Assembly: GCF_016907815.1 (NCBI RefSeq)
Contig: NZ_JAFBCQ010000001.1
Span: 1,550,001-1,614,000 of the forward strand
Reading direction: 5' to 3'
DNA: 64,000 nucleotides
DNA from: Microbacterium aurum
Lineage (GTDB): Bacteria > Actinomycetota > Actinomycetes > Actinomycetales > Microbacteriaceae
Shown here: in pieces, positions 44,010 through 52,504 of the stretch
Layout: every line of letters begins with the position of its first letter
Numbering within the stretch: position 1 is the stretch's first letter
Program-made: the position numbers and the translations under genes
Notes under the pieces: generated by a model
The model's database searches: none
Seen by the model: only the letters and a program-made list of their open reading frames with translations
What the model was told of the DNA's origin: nothing

Positions 44010-45614
44010 CTAGCGACGCACCTCCTCGAACATGTCAGACGCATAGACGTCAGAGAAGCTGAATGTGATGCCGCTCAAGAGTTCCTTATCAATCATGTCG
44101 ACCAGCTGGCGTGGACGGCGCACGTTCTCGTTCTGTCGTCCAGCGTTGAGCTTCGTGACAAGATCGTTCGATTCGGATGCCTCGAGCGCGGCTACCACCG
44201 ATCGGGTGGCTTTGAGTCCCGCGGGAAGGGGAAGCGACGAGAGAATTCGGATCGGAAGCGTTATCCCGCCGTCGAGGCAACGCCACCACCAGTAAGGGAG
44301 AGAACTGTTCAACAGAACGTACGCTCGCTCCATGTCGGCCTTGCTTCGGAAGTACAGGACGTGCTTGGAGCCACGATCGAGATCTCGTTTTGAAGCGGAG
44401 ATGTAGTACCTAGGAGTCGACGCGACATGAAGCGCGAACGATGTCTGGGCACGGCACACGAGATCTCCGAGGGTCCGTGAACTCGTGCCGAGAGCATCCC
44501 ATACGGCTTCGGTCCCCGGCATAACCTTTGCCCACTCGCCGCTTGGTCCCTTTCGCAGATCGACGAGGTAATTCCGCGCGTCTGCCCACATGCGGCTCCT
44601 TGAGCGCGACGCCCATCGAAGAATCGGAGTGAGGCGCCAGCCGACATCGGAGGGGGCGGACACCGTGATCGCGGCGCGTACGAAGTTGGTCCTAGACGTG
44701 TTCGTTGACCCGTATTTGTAACCGCGGAAGCAGGTGTCGGGGACGTTGTCGAAGACAAGCACATCTCCACCTGAACGTGCTTCGAGAAGCTCGCGCAACG
44801 GAGCGTACTTTGCTGCGCTCAAGTGCGATGCGGGCGTTACCGCAACGAAGCCCCTGGACTCTGCCGAGATGCGTTCGAGGAAGTAGGCGTACATCTCGCG
44901 CGTAGCGCGGGTTTTAAATCGCGTAATGGGTGCAGCGGCCCCGTAAGGTGGGTTGACCATTACGTAGTCGTGCGCCGGCAATGCCGCTGCGTCCAGAAAG
45001 TCGCGTGTCTGGCAGCGCGCGGCAAGCTTTGGGAGACACTCGTCATCGTGATCCGCTGCGAAGCTAGCCACTAGAAGAACCACGGCAGTGCGCAGAGCGA
45101 TCGGGTCCAGGTCGACAAGCGTTAGGCGCATGGCGACGAACTCTGCAGGGTCTGACATTGAATCGGCGAGGTGCCACGACAGGTTTCCCACGCCGCAGCA
45201 CGGATCTAGCCAATGTCCTTGGTCGAATCGCATGGCCTGGCGTGCCATATACGAAGCCACGTCGTCGGGGGTGAAATACTGCCCCTGCTGTCGGCGATCG
45301 TGGTGGTCCGAGAGCGCCACCAGCGCCTCGTAAACGACTCCAATCTCGCCGATGCTCATTCCCTGAAGCGGGCTCCCTATATCGAGTGGGTCTGCGCCGA
45401 GATGCTCGGCCAGCTGCCGGCCCAGATCTGGGCGGCTGTCGACCACTAGTCGCGCGACTGCACGCAACCAGTTGTGTCGTGTCTTTTCGGGCCGTTCATC
45501 GAGCAGGGACTGGATCGCGGCACCCACACTGCGCGTCGAGACCGAAGACCCACCAGACGGCATGCCTGATCGAGTGAGACCCGACCGGAGCGGGTGCAGC
45601 AGCGCGGTGCTCAT
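44010..45614 (-). CDS. N6-adenine DNA methyltransferase (type II modification enzyme)
   Basis: The 534-residue protein has SAM-binding motif I DPCCGVGNLSWHLA, the catalytic NPPY motif (HDYVMVNPPYGAAAP) and the QYFTPDDVASYMA stretch typical of N12/gamma-class adenine methyltransferases. The C-terminal ~250 residues probably form the target-recognition domain. A GAGGAGCC ribosome binding site lies before the ATG at 45614. With the downstream gene it forms a restriction-modification pair. About 200 bases upstream no other gene is seen. Confidence 0.88.
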   Translation of the reverse strand: MSTALLHPLRSGLTRSGMPSGGSSVSTRSVGAAIQSLLDERPEKTRHNWLRAVARLVVDSRPDLGRQLAEHLGADPLDIGSPLQGMSIGEIGVVYEALVALSDHHDRRQQGQYFTPDDVASYMARQAMRFDQGHWLDPCCGVGNLSWHLADSMSDPAEFVAMRLTLVDLDPIALRTAVVLLVASFAADHDDECLPKLAARCQTRDFLDAAALPAHDYVMVNPPYGAAAPITRFKTRATREMYAYFLERISAESRGFVAVTPASHLSAAKYAPLRELLEARSGGDVLVFDNVPDTCFRGYKYGSTNTSRTNFVRAAITVSAPSDVGWRLTPILRWASRSRSRMWADARNYLVDLRKGPSGEWAKVMPGTEAVWDALGTSSRTLGDLVCRAQTSFALHVASTPRYYISASKRDLDRGSKHVLYFRSKADMERAYVLLNSSLPYWWWRCLDGGITLPIRILSSLPLPAGLKATRSVVAALEASESNDLVTKLNAGRQNENVRRPRQLVDMIDKELLSGITFSFSDVYASDMFEEVRR

Positions 45615-45823
45615 CGATGGCTCCTCGATCGTGGCGTGCGGTAAAGCCTGGTCGGCTCACGTCAATTCTGGCTGCTTGCGCAGACATTGCCGGTCGCCGC
45701 GCCCGAAAGGACGGCCAGCCGACGAAGGCACTGAATGAGCCGACCCATTCTATGAGACGGAGGCGGCAGTCCTGACGGAGCCACAACGGAGGCGATGAGG
45801 AGGCAGAGCTCCCGGCTAGAGGA

Positions 45824-46294
45824 TCATGTGGCGATGCGCGCAGGCGCTCGTGGTGAGCCCCGCCACTTGGAATCACAAACACCTGGATAGCGTGAAGAAC
45901 GCTCGCATCCTGGCGCCATGCGCGCGGGCCTCCCGCGTGGGAGGCGAGGTGTCGACTCCAGAGGGATCCGACACGCCATCTCATACGGCTCAGTCTTTGC
46001 GACGTGCACATGGCCCTGCCCGACGGGCGTCGAAGCGCTCGAAACGTACAGCGCAGCAACCGGTTTGACCCGCGACCAGTTCGCTCTCCGTGGGTGCCGA
46101 CCGATGACGTCAGCGAGCGTCCGCGACAGCGCGCTGTGCAGCCCCCACGCAGCGTCTGACTGACCGCGCCAGACGAACGCCCCGCTCGCGTACATACTCG
46201 TCAGCTCGATGATCGAGGTCTGCAGCTTCTGCCAGCTATCGACGGGCATGTCCCACGGCGCGAACAGTTCCGCGGCATCCGTACTCATCGTCAC
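45824..46294 (-). pseudogene. Decayed FRG-domain gene
   Basis: The first ~50 residues (WQKLQTSIIELTSMYASGAF, then VWRGQSDAAWGLHSALSRTL) match the start of FRG domains, with the F/V-x-R-G-Q-x-x-x-x-W signature. The expected central part (Q-H-x-G-x-P-T-R-x-L-D-W) is missing. A different frame further along reads RQDASVLHAIQVFVIPSGGA, resembling a later FRG segment. Internal deletion and frameshift are inferred. FRG proteins are often associated with phage defence; this copy is unlikely to be functional. 45615-45823 holds no recognisable gene. Confidence 0.6.
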
Positions 46295-46306
46295 GCCGCG
46301 ATCCTC

Positions 46307-47749
46307 TCATCCAGCGTCGACCGCCGCTGCACGACGCGCCAGACGCTCGACCGCGCTACGGAGGAACGGCTCCGGCGCGAACGCGGGCAGCGTGTCGCGC
46401 ACATCCCTCCACGCCTGATCCAGTGGTACGCCGCGATGCCGTGCGCCGTACAGCGCGGACACCGCGGCCGTTCGGCTGCGCCCCTCGGCGCAGTGGAGGA
46501 ACACGCGCTTGCCCTCGGCGCGAAGCGCGGCGACGACATCGGATGCCTCCGTCAGCACGAGATCGAGATTGTCGTTCCGCCCCTCCTGGTCGACCAGCCA
46601 CACCTGTACGCTCTCGCACCTCGCGGGGACCTGAGCGCGTCCGACCCGGCACAGCGAAACGACAGCGTCGATCTCGGCGGGCAGGCGATCGAGCGCGGCG
46701 AGCGATCCGATCCAGGCACCGTCGTCGTGCGGATGCTGATACAGGTAGTCGCTGTGGGCGTACACCGTCGCCCGATCGGCCGCCGGCCAGCCCTCGCGGT
46801 CGGGCCGTCCGTGCCGAGCGGCGAGGCAGGCGAGTCGCGTCAACTCGTTCGCGTCGAACCCGGGCCACCCGTGCAGGCGACGCTTGAATGACAGCGGCAA
46901 GGCAGAACCGCCCCACACCGCGCCGGCGAGCGACCCCGCGATCGCCGCGACCGTGTCGGTGTCGCCACCACCGCGGACCGCGCGCTCGAGTGCATCACGC
47001 AGCGACGTGGCGCCTGCAATCGCCGCGAGGGCTGCCTGAAACGCCCGAACGACCCACCCGTTGCCCGACTGGAAGTCGCGCGGGTGTACGCCGTCTGCGG
47101 TCGCTTCGTCGATGAGGCGCTCCCAGCGGTCGCGGCGTTCCGCGGGCAACCACCGCAGCTGGGCGCGCACGTCGTACTTGCCAGTGAGGATCGCATGTCG
47201 GATCGCCAGACACCAGAGCGCGCACGCGTCGACGTTGTCGACCTCCCAATGGGTCAGCTGCGCGATCCTGCCTGCGGCCGCCGCGACTTCCTCCGGCGAG
47301 CGGTCGAGGTAGCCGAGGGCCACCGGACCGGTGCGCATGAGCGACCCGTTGCCACCGCTGCGGCCCGCCCGGTCATGCGCCGACTCGGCGGCGGAACGCG
47401 CGGCATCCTCATCTGCCCCCTCGTCGAGCCGACTGAGTACGGCGCGCGTCTGCGTGCCGACGTCCTTCGCCGTGCGCGACCAATCCTTCCAAGCGGCGAC
47501 GATCTCGACGATCGACCCGCGGTCTTCGATAGTGCCACCTCGCGCGAGCACGCGGAGGATCGGCATCGCCATGCTGGTGTCATCGGTCCATTCGCCGAGG
47601 GCGTGACCGAAGCATCCGATGCCGAACTGCGGCGTGAGACTGTCAGACAGCGCCGGCCCGAACTCGTACTGTGAGCCGAGGGCATCGCCGGCGGCGGAAG
47701 CGAGGACGGCGCCGACGGCGCGATCGAGTTGCTGTGCGGAGAGGTGCAT
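46307..47749 (-). CDS. ADP-ribosylglycohydrolase fused to a dual-specificity-type phosphatase
   Basis: The 480-residue protein has an N-terminal ADP-ribosylglycohydrolase domain (~1-320) with metal-site motifs GDALGSQYE, GEWTDDTSMA and GGGDTDTVAAIAGSLAGA. The C-terminal domain (~340-480) carries the Cys-phosphatase P-loop VFLHCAEGRSRTA (catalytic Cys ~420) and DSP-like AQVPARCESVQVWLVDQEG. It should remove ADP-ribose from a target and dephosphorylate a phosphoester, possibly ADP-ribose-1''-phosphate or a protein. The start shares a base with the stop of the HD gene (TGATG), so both are coupled. Confidence 0.85.
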   Translation of the reverse strand: MHLSAQQLDRAVGAVLASAAGDALGSQYEFGPALSDSLTPQFGIGCFGHALGEWTDDTSMAMPILRVLARGGTIEDRGSIVEIVAAWKDWSRTAKDVGTQTRAVLSRLDEGADEDAARSAAESAHDRAGRSGGNGSLMRTGPVALGYLDRSPEEVAAAAGRIAQLTHWEVDNVDACALWCLAIRHAILTGKYDVRAQLRWLPAERRDRWERLIDEATADGVHPRDFQSGNGWVVRAFQAALAAIAGATSLRDALERAVRGGGDTDTVAAIAGSLAGAVWGGSALPLSFKRRLHGWPGFDANELTRLACLAARHGRPDREGWPAADRATVYAHSDYLYQHPHDDGAWIGSLAALDRLPAEIDAVVSLCRVGRAQVPARCESVQVWLVDQEGRNDNLDLVLTEASDVVAALRAEGKRVFLHCAEGRSRTAAVSALYGARHRGVPLDQAWRDVRDTLPAFAPEPFLRSAVERLARRAAAVDAG

Positions 47750-48522
47750 CAGTTGCCTGCTTTCTGCGGGGTGAGGAGTCGGCGCGCGCGACGGTAGCGT
47801 CGCTGAAGTCGATCGCGGGTGTCGGTGTCGACGGCGTCGAGCCGGTCGCGTCGCGAGCGGTCGTCGAGGTCGGCGAGCTTGATGGCACGAGCGAGCGGGT
47901 TGCTCAGGATTCGCTCGTAGTACTGCGGGTCGTCCATGCCCCTGCCGCGCGTGAGCAGGTCGACGACGTGCACGATGGCGTGATGGATGCCGGCGGCCTC
48001 GAGCTCTGCCGAGCTCAGGCGCCGGTGCGCTCCGACATCGTGCAGCCAGGCCGCCGCGTGCGCGAGCGGGTAGGCGGTCGGATCGAAGCGGGCGGCCACG
48101 CGGGCCACATGCGCGATGAACGGTGCGCCGTCGCGGTCGACCTGCCCGCGGTGAGCGAGCTGGGCGAGACCGCGTGCGAGTACGGTCTGCGCGGATCCAT
48201 CGAACGGGGCGGTCGACAGCTCGGTTCCCGTCGGCGTCTCCGGTAGGGCAAGGATCTTCTGCGTCACCTCGTCGACGGCGGGGTACTCGGTCCGCTCGTA
48301 GAAGAACTGCCACATGCCGTTCACCGGGGCGGAGCCGTGGTACGTGTACACGGCGTGCGGGTGCTCGTCGGCGGGCTGCCCCAGAGGCAGACTCAGGGAC
48401 GAGTTCGTGAACGGCTTCCCGATATCGGGGAGGTCACCGTACTTAGCGCCGTCGAGCGGCCCCCCGAACAGTTGGCAGGGAACCGTTCCCCTGATCTCAT
48501 CGCCCATATCGATCATCTCCAT
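47749..48522 (-). CDS. HD-domain phosphohydrolase-like protein
   Basis: The 257-residue protein has a ~100-residue N-terminal part with CQLFGGPLDGAKYGDLPDIG and an AVYTYHGSAPVNGMWQFFYE segment. An HD-type domain follows from ~115: APFIAHVARVAARF, HAAAWLHDVGAHRRLS, then AIKLADLDDRSRRDRL, which resembles RelA/SpoT-like HD hydrolases (HD and late D ligands present). The ATG at 48522 lies within a palindromic operator; starts at 48516 or 48507 are alternatives. It is divergent from the NrtR-like gene and coupled to the ADP-ribosylglycohydrolase gene. Confidence 0.75.
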   Translation of the reverse strand: MEMIDMGDEIRGTVPCQLFGGPLDGAKYGDLPDIGKPFTNSSLSLPLGQPADEHPHAVYTYHGSAPVNGMWQFFYERTEYPAVDEVTQKILALPETPTGTELSTAPFDGSAQTVLARGLAQLAHRGQVDRDGAPFIAHVARVAARFDPTAYPLAHAAAWLHDVGAHRRLSSAELEAAGIHHAIVHVVDLLTRGRGMDDPQYYERILSNPLARAIKLADLDDRSRRDRLDAVDTDTRDRLQRRYRRARRLLTPQKAGN

Positions 48523-48548
48523 TTAGCTCGCGTTCGATCTAAATGGAG
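48517..48548. promoter_or_regulatory. Palindromic operator at the start of the HD gene (candidate NrtR site)
   Basis: CTCCATTTAG (48517-48526) and CTAAATGGAG (48539-48548) are perfect 10-base inverted arms with a 12-base centre, covering the HD-gene start codon. A third half-site, CTAAATTGAG at 48584-48593, lies beside the start of the divergent regulator gene. A shared operator for both directions is inferred. Confidence 0.65.
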
Positions 48549-48584
48549 TATGGCGTGGGGCTCCGACATTGCGCAATAGTGCGC

Positions 48585-48590
48585 TAAATT
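48585..48590 (+). promoter_or_regulatory. -10 element of the NrtR-like gene
   Basis: TAAATT ends 6 bases before the GTG start, implying a leaderless transcript; CCGACA at 48563-48568 with 16-base spacing may be the -35. The -10 overlaps the third CTAAATTGAG half-site, so autoregulation is likely. A GCGC-aatagt-GCGC inverted pair fills the spacer. Confidence 0.45.
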
Positions 48591-48596
48591 GAGGTC

Positions 48597-49235
48597 GTGG
48601 ACATGCGGCCCGACAGCACTGGCAGGCGACTCGAAGATTACCCGCGCCCGTCCGTCGCGGTCGACACCGCGGTTCTGACCGTCGTCGAGGGAGGGCTCGC
48701 CGCTGTCCTCGTTCGCGCGCAGGGCGATCGAGCCGAGTGGCGATTGCCGGGGACCTTTCTGCATGAGGGGGAGCGGCTGCGGGATGCGGTCATGCGCTCG
48801 TTGCGCGCCAAGGCCGGCATCAGTGGGCTGCGGCCCCGCCAGCTGCACGTGTTCGACTCGCCTGCGCGCGATGATCGCGGATGGGTGCTCTCTGTCGCGC
48901 ACGTCGACGTCGTCCGGGTGGAGCGGCTCCCGGCATCCGAGAATCTGCGGTTGACGCCGATCAGCCGATTGCCCGCGCTGAAGTACGACCATCGCGAGAT
49001 CGTCGGGTTCGCCGTGGATGCCGTGCGCGCCGATTACCTCACTGCGCCGGACCCCGCGGATCTGCTGGAGTCGCCCTTCACGATCCGCCAGCTCCGGCTC
49101 CTTCACGAGGCCGTGCTGGGGGAGTCGCTCGTGCCTGACACGTTCCGACGCGCGATGCTGCCGCACTTGCGCGCCACCGGCCGCGTGCGCGCGGAGGGCA
49201 GGGGGAGGCCGGCGGAGCTGTTCGAGCGGGGATGA
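48597..49235 (+). CDS. NrtR-like transcriptional regulator (Nudix + winged helix)
   Basis: The 212-residue protein has an N-terminal Nudix-like domain (SVAVDTAVLTVVEGGLAAVL, LPGTFLHEGERLRDAVMRSLR), in which the Nudix box is degenerate, as in NrtR regulators that bind but need not hydrolyse. The C-terminal winged helix (FTIRQLRLLHEAVLGES, then DTFRRAMLPH and GRPAELFERG) is the NrtR DNA-binding signature. NrtR proteins sense ADP-ribose or NAD metabolites and usually control NAD genes; here the divergent target appears to be the HD-ADP-ribosylglycohydrolase operon. GTG at 48597 is favoured by the -10 spacing; ATG 48603 is possible. Confidence 0.83.
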   Translation: MDMRPDSTGRRLEDYPRPSVAVDTAVLTVVEGGLAAVLVRAQGDRAEWRLPGTFLHEGERLRDAVMRSLRAKAGISGLRPRQLHVFDSPARDDRGWVLSVAHVDVVRVERLPASENLRLTPISRLPALKYDHREIVGFAVDAVRADYLTAPDPADLLESPFTIRQLRLLHEAVLGESLVPDTFRRAMLPHLRATGRVRAEGRGRPAELFERG

Positions 49236-49336
49236 GCCCGGCGGCGTGTTGCGCCCGGCGCACGCGTCCGCGCTCGATCACAATGTGCTCGCTCGCCTGC
49301 CCCGCTGCCGGGTCCGTCAGGTGGCAGGATGAGCGC

Positions 49337-50365
49337 GTGACTGCCTCGCTCATCTACACGACGGAGCCCCTGGCGACTCGCGCGCTCGCCGCCGAGATCC
49401 GCCACGATCACACGCGTTTCGTCGCTGCCTTGTCGCTCATCATCGGCGACCGTCAGGTCGGGCGATTCGTCGATGTCAGCGCAGAGCACGGCGATCAGAA
49501 GATCGACGTCGCACTCACATTCGCGGACCCCGACTATGTCATCGGCATCGAGGCCAAGTTCGACCACACGCTGACCGAGGATCAGGTCGCCCGCGAGCTG
49601 AGTGTCGCGGACCAGCTCGTCGTGCTGCTGCTGGACCGGTCGCACGCTCCAGAGTGGGTGGCGAACAGGGATCGCGTCAGCGTCATGACCTGGCGCGAGG
49701 CGCTCTCATGTTTCCCCGATTCCCGCCTCACACTCGCAGAGGTCCAGGCTGCACGCGCCGGCAAGAGTGTGGTCGAAGCGCGCCTGCGGCAGCTGATCGA
49801 TCCGGCCCGACAGCGGCTCGGCGACGGGTGGCGCATTGACAGTAATCGGGGCGGCTCGGGGATGCCGGCGATCAACTTCTACTCGCCAGAGTTCGCCGGC
49901 GAACAGCTCCGCGCCGTGCTTCAAGTCGCTCAGCGTGCCATGCCGCCCGCGGGTGAGCCGGTGCCCCTGCGCTTCAGCGTGGGAATCAGCGTGCGCGCCG
50001 ACAACAAGAGCTATCCGCGGGACGCTCGTGCCACACCGCCGTGGGTCGACGCCGTGCGGCGGTTGCAGACCGAAGTCATCGGTGACCGGGTCGAAGAGCT
50101 GCATCTCAGCACCCGGCGTCCGAGCTCCGCGCACGTCAACCCGAAGACCAAGAACGGGCGCGCACACGCCCGCAAACTCGCGATCGTTGACCACCACTTC
50201 GCAGACAGCGAGAGGTGGCTGACCACCGGCTACATCGACTGGATCGTCGGCCCGGCATCCCAACGGATGCCGTTGGAGCAGATCGACGTGCTGGCGGAGT
50301 CGCTCGTCACGATCCTCGACGAGTGGTACCGCGTCGAGGTGGCGGCACAGCCTAACTCGCACTGA
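49337..50365 (+). CDS. Uncharacterised protein with PD-(D/E)xK-like nuclease fold
   Basis: The 342-residue protein starts (GTG) VTASLIYTTEPLATRALAAE with an AGGATGAG ribosome binding site. The N-terminal ~130 residues contain DVALTFADPDYVIGIEAKFD, where D...E-A-K resembles the catalytic core of PD-(D/E)xK nucleases, followed by LTEDQVARELSVADQLVVLL. The C-terminal half (FYSPEFAGEQLRAVLQVAQR ... EVIGDRVEELHLS) is unrecognised. It follows the NrtR-like gene by 101 bases on the same strand. A defence role is possible from location; the target is unknown. Confidence 0.6.
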   Translation: MTASLIYTTEPLATRALAAEIRHDHTRFVAALSLIIGDRQVGRFVDVSAEHGDQKIDVALTFADPDYVIGIEAKFDHTLTEDQVARELSVADQLVVLLLDRSHAPEWVANRDRVSVMTWREALSCFPDSRLTLAEVQAARAGKSVVEARLRQLIDPARQRLGDGWRIDSNRGGSGMPAINFYSPEFAGEQLRAVLQVAQRAMPPAGEPVPLRFSVGISVRADNKSYPRDARATPPWVDAVRRLQTEVIGDRVEELHLSTRRPSSAHVNPKTKNGRAHARKLAIVDHHFADSERWLTTGYIDWIVGPASQRMPLEQIDVLAESLVTILDEWYRVEVAAQPNSH

Positions 50366-50459
50366 TCGACCGGACCCCGACTCGGTGCCGATCCTGTGTC
50401 CCCGGTCTCCCATAGTCTCGATGGGGCGGGTTCGCCGACGTGATCATCTGGGGAGTTCT

Positions 50460-51062
50460 GTGAATAGTCGTCTCGTCGTTCTGTCGTTCATTGCGGTGGC
50501 CGCGCTCGCGCTGGGCGGCTGCTCCGCCGCCACCGTGCAGAGCCCCGCTGGGGCCTCGTCCTCGGCTCCGGCGATTGAGGTCGAAGAAGCCGTCACGACC
50601 GTTGATGTCCGCATCGCGCGCTCCCTGTTTGATCAGGACGACGCGCTCACAGACGAGCAGATCGTCGCCGCCGCGCGCGAGAAGGGCATCGCGGCGACTG
50701 TCGACGGCGACACGGTCGTGTACTCGATGACACCGGCGCAGCAAGCGGAGATGCTGGAGCAGATGCGGTCGTCGGCCCGGGATACCGCGGACGACCTGGT
50801 CGCGGATGAGACGAACGCTGTGACCGCCGTCGATTTCGACGAGGCGATGACATCGTTCACCGTCTCCGTCGATGGGGCCCGCTACGGCATGCTCCAGAGT
50901 CTGCTCGCGCTTGGCTTCTATCTGCAGGGTGCCCTGTTCCAGCAGTTCAACGGAGTCGGTGCGGACGATATCGATGTGGTGGTGAGCTTCGTCGACGACG
51001 CGACCGGCGAGGTGCTCGACACCGGCTCCTACCAGGAGATGCGCAAGAACCTCCAGCAGTAA
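50460..51062 (+). CDS. Secreted lipoprotein of unknown function
   Basis: The 200-residue protein begins with a signal peptide ending in a clear lipobox, ALALGGC (Cys ~21), so it should be attached to the outer face of the membrane. The mature part is acidic with two similar alpha/beta segments (TVDVRIARSLFDQDDALTDE, later FTVSVDGARYGMLQSLLALG). GTG 50460 follows GGGAGTTCT. No family recognised; the gene stands alone. Confidence 0.75.
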   Translation: MNSRLVVLSFIAVAALALGGCSAATVQSPAGASSSAPAIEVEEAVTTVDVRIARSLFDQDDALTDEQIVAAAREKGIAATVDGDTVVYSMTPAQQAEMLEQMRSSARDTADDLVADETNAVTAVDFDEAMTSFTVSVDGARYGMLQSLLALGFYLQGALFQQFNGVGADDIDVVVSFVDDATGEVLDTGSYQEMRKNLQQ

Positions 51063-51100
51063 CGTCCGGCCGCTCGCTCTCTCCCTGCCATGCTTGACCA

Positions 51101-51826
51101 ATGACCCAACCCGCTGACCTGCTTGCGGTTCTGATCGACGCCGACAACGTCTCGGCGTCCAAGATCGACGCGGTGCTCTCGGAGGTCGCCCGCTTCGGCA
51201 CGGCATCGGTCAAGCGCATCTACGGCGATTGGACGAACACGCAGCTGAGCACGTGGAAGCAAGCGGCCAGCGAGCATGTCATCCAGCCAGTGCAGCAGTT
51301 CGCGAACACCGTCGGCAAGAATGCGACGGACAGCGCGCTGATCATCGACGCGATGGATCTGCTCTACACGCGTAGGTTCAGCGGATTCTGCATCGTCTCG
51401 TCCGACAGCGACTTCACCCGGCTCGCGACGCGCATCCGCGAGGAGGGCGTCACGGTGCACGGGTTCGGAGAGCGCAAGACGCCGGCGGCGTTTCGCAACG
51501 CGTGCGATACGTTCACGTATCTCGACGTTCTGCAGGAGCCTCAGGCCGAGCCGACCGTGGCGGCTCCGGCGCGCAAGCCAACGCCGGAACTCCGTCAAGA
51601 CACCAAGCTCGTGTCAGGCCTGCGCACATGCATCACAACAGCATCCGGCGAGGACGGCTGGGCGAACCTGGCAGTTGTCGGCTCTCTCATGCGTAAGCAG
51701 CAGCCCGACTTCGATTCCCGCAACTGGGGCTACGCCAAGCTCTCCGACCTCGTGAAGGCGATCGGGCTGTTCGTCATAGAGCCCCGTCCGGGCGGCGGCA
51801 TGCAGATTCGGAACAAGGCGAAGTAG
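51101..51826 (+). CDS. NYN-domain protein with C-terminal OST-HTH/LOTUS domain
   Basis: The 241-residue protein has an N-terminal NYN (PIN-like) domain with acidic residues in LIDADNVSASKID, NATDSALIIDAMDLLYTRRF and IVSSDSDFTRLATRI, the usual metal-binding set. The C-terminal part (EDGWANLAVVGSLMRKQQPD, then NWGYAKLSDLVKAIGLF) is an OST-HTH/LOTUS domain. This LabA-like/DUF88 architecture is expected to bind and cleave RNA. A short Pro-rich linker joins the domains. The cellular role is unknown. Confidence 0.88.
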   Translation: MTQPADLLAVLIDADNVSASKIDAVLSEVARFGTASVKRIYGDWTNTQLSTWKQAASEHVIQPVQQFANTVGKNATDSALIIDAMDLLYTRRFSGFCIVSSDSDFTRLATRIREEGVTVHGFGERKTPAAFRNACDTFTYLDVLQEPQAEPTVAAPARKPTPELRQDTKLVSGLRTCITTASGEDGWANLAVVGSLMRKQQPDFDSRNWGYAKLSDLVKAIGLFVIEPRPGGGMQIRNKAK

Positions 51827-51949
51827 CGGGATGCTGACTACGGCGCCGATGTCATTCGCATCCTTCACCAGCGGATGGATTCGACGCGACACCTTTAGTG
51901 CGCGCTGAGATCGCTGCGGACGGTGCGTCGCTGCTTTCTCGTCTGCCAG

Positions 51950-52504
51950 TTACAGCACGTAGACGGCGACGTAGGTGCTGCCGACGATCAGCGCAACCAG
52001 CGCGCCGACCGTGGACCACGCGACGACGCGTGGCCAATCGATCCAGCGGCGCGTGCGCTTTCCGGGGCCGAAGCCCTCGGCATCCGACGCCCTCACGAAG
52101 TCTTCGAAGCGGATCGTGACGCGCGGCGCCTCTGAGCGTGGACGGGACTCGCTCGTGCGAGGGCGGGCGCGCTCGCGCTGAGGTGAGGGAGCGGTCGCCG
52201 TGCGGGGTTGGTCGCCGCCCGGCGCGGTCGTCGGAGTGGTGCGCGGCGGGGCATCAGAGCGCGTCGTCGTCCCGCCGGCGGGCGACGTGCCGCGTGCGGC
52301 GTCGCTCGTGAACTTCACGAGGATGTCGTGTGCCTGGCGAGCGAGGTCGAACTCGCGGCCGAGCTGTCGGCGGCGAGCCTCAGTCTCCGACGGATGCCGA
52401 TCCGGATGCACTTCGCGAGCGCGCCGACGGAACGCGTCCCGGATCTCGGCCACGCTCGCACCGCGGTCCACGCCGAGGGTCTCCCGCGCCTCGTCGAGTG
52501 TCAC
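51950..52504 (-). CDS. J-domain protein with C-terminal membrane anchor
   Basis: The 184-residue protein has an N-terminal J domain (residues 1-65) with the HPD motif in AREVHPDRHPS, a Thr/Pro/Arg-rich disordered middle, and one C-terminal membrane helix (VVAWSTVGALVALIVGSTYV). It probably recruits DnaK to the membrane. Its start overlaps the stop of the upstream membrane-protein gene by 4 bases. Confidence 0.85.
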   Translation of the reverse strand: MTLDEARETLGVDRGASVAEIRDAFRRRAREVHPDRHPSETEARRRQLGREFDLARQAHDILVKFTSDAARGTSPAGGTTTRSDAPPRTTPTTAPGGDQPRTATAPSPQRERARPRTSESRPRSEAPRVTIRFEDFVRASDAEGFGPGKRTRRWIDWPRVVAWSTVGALVALIVGSTYVAVYVL

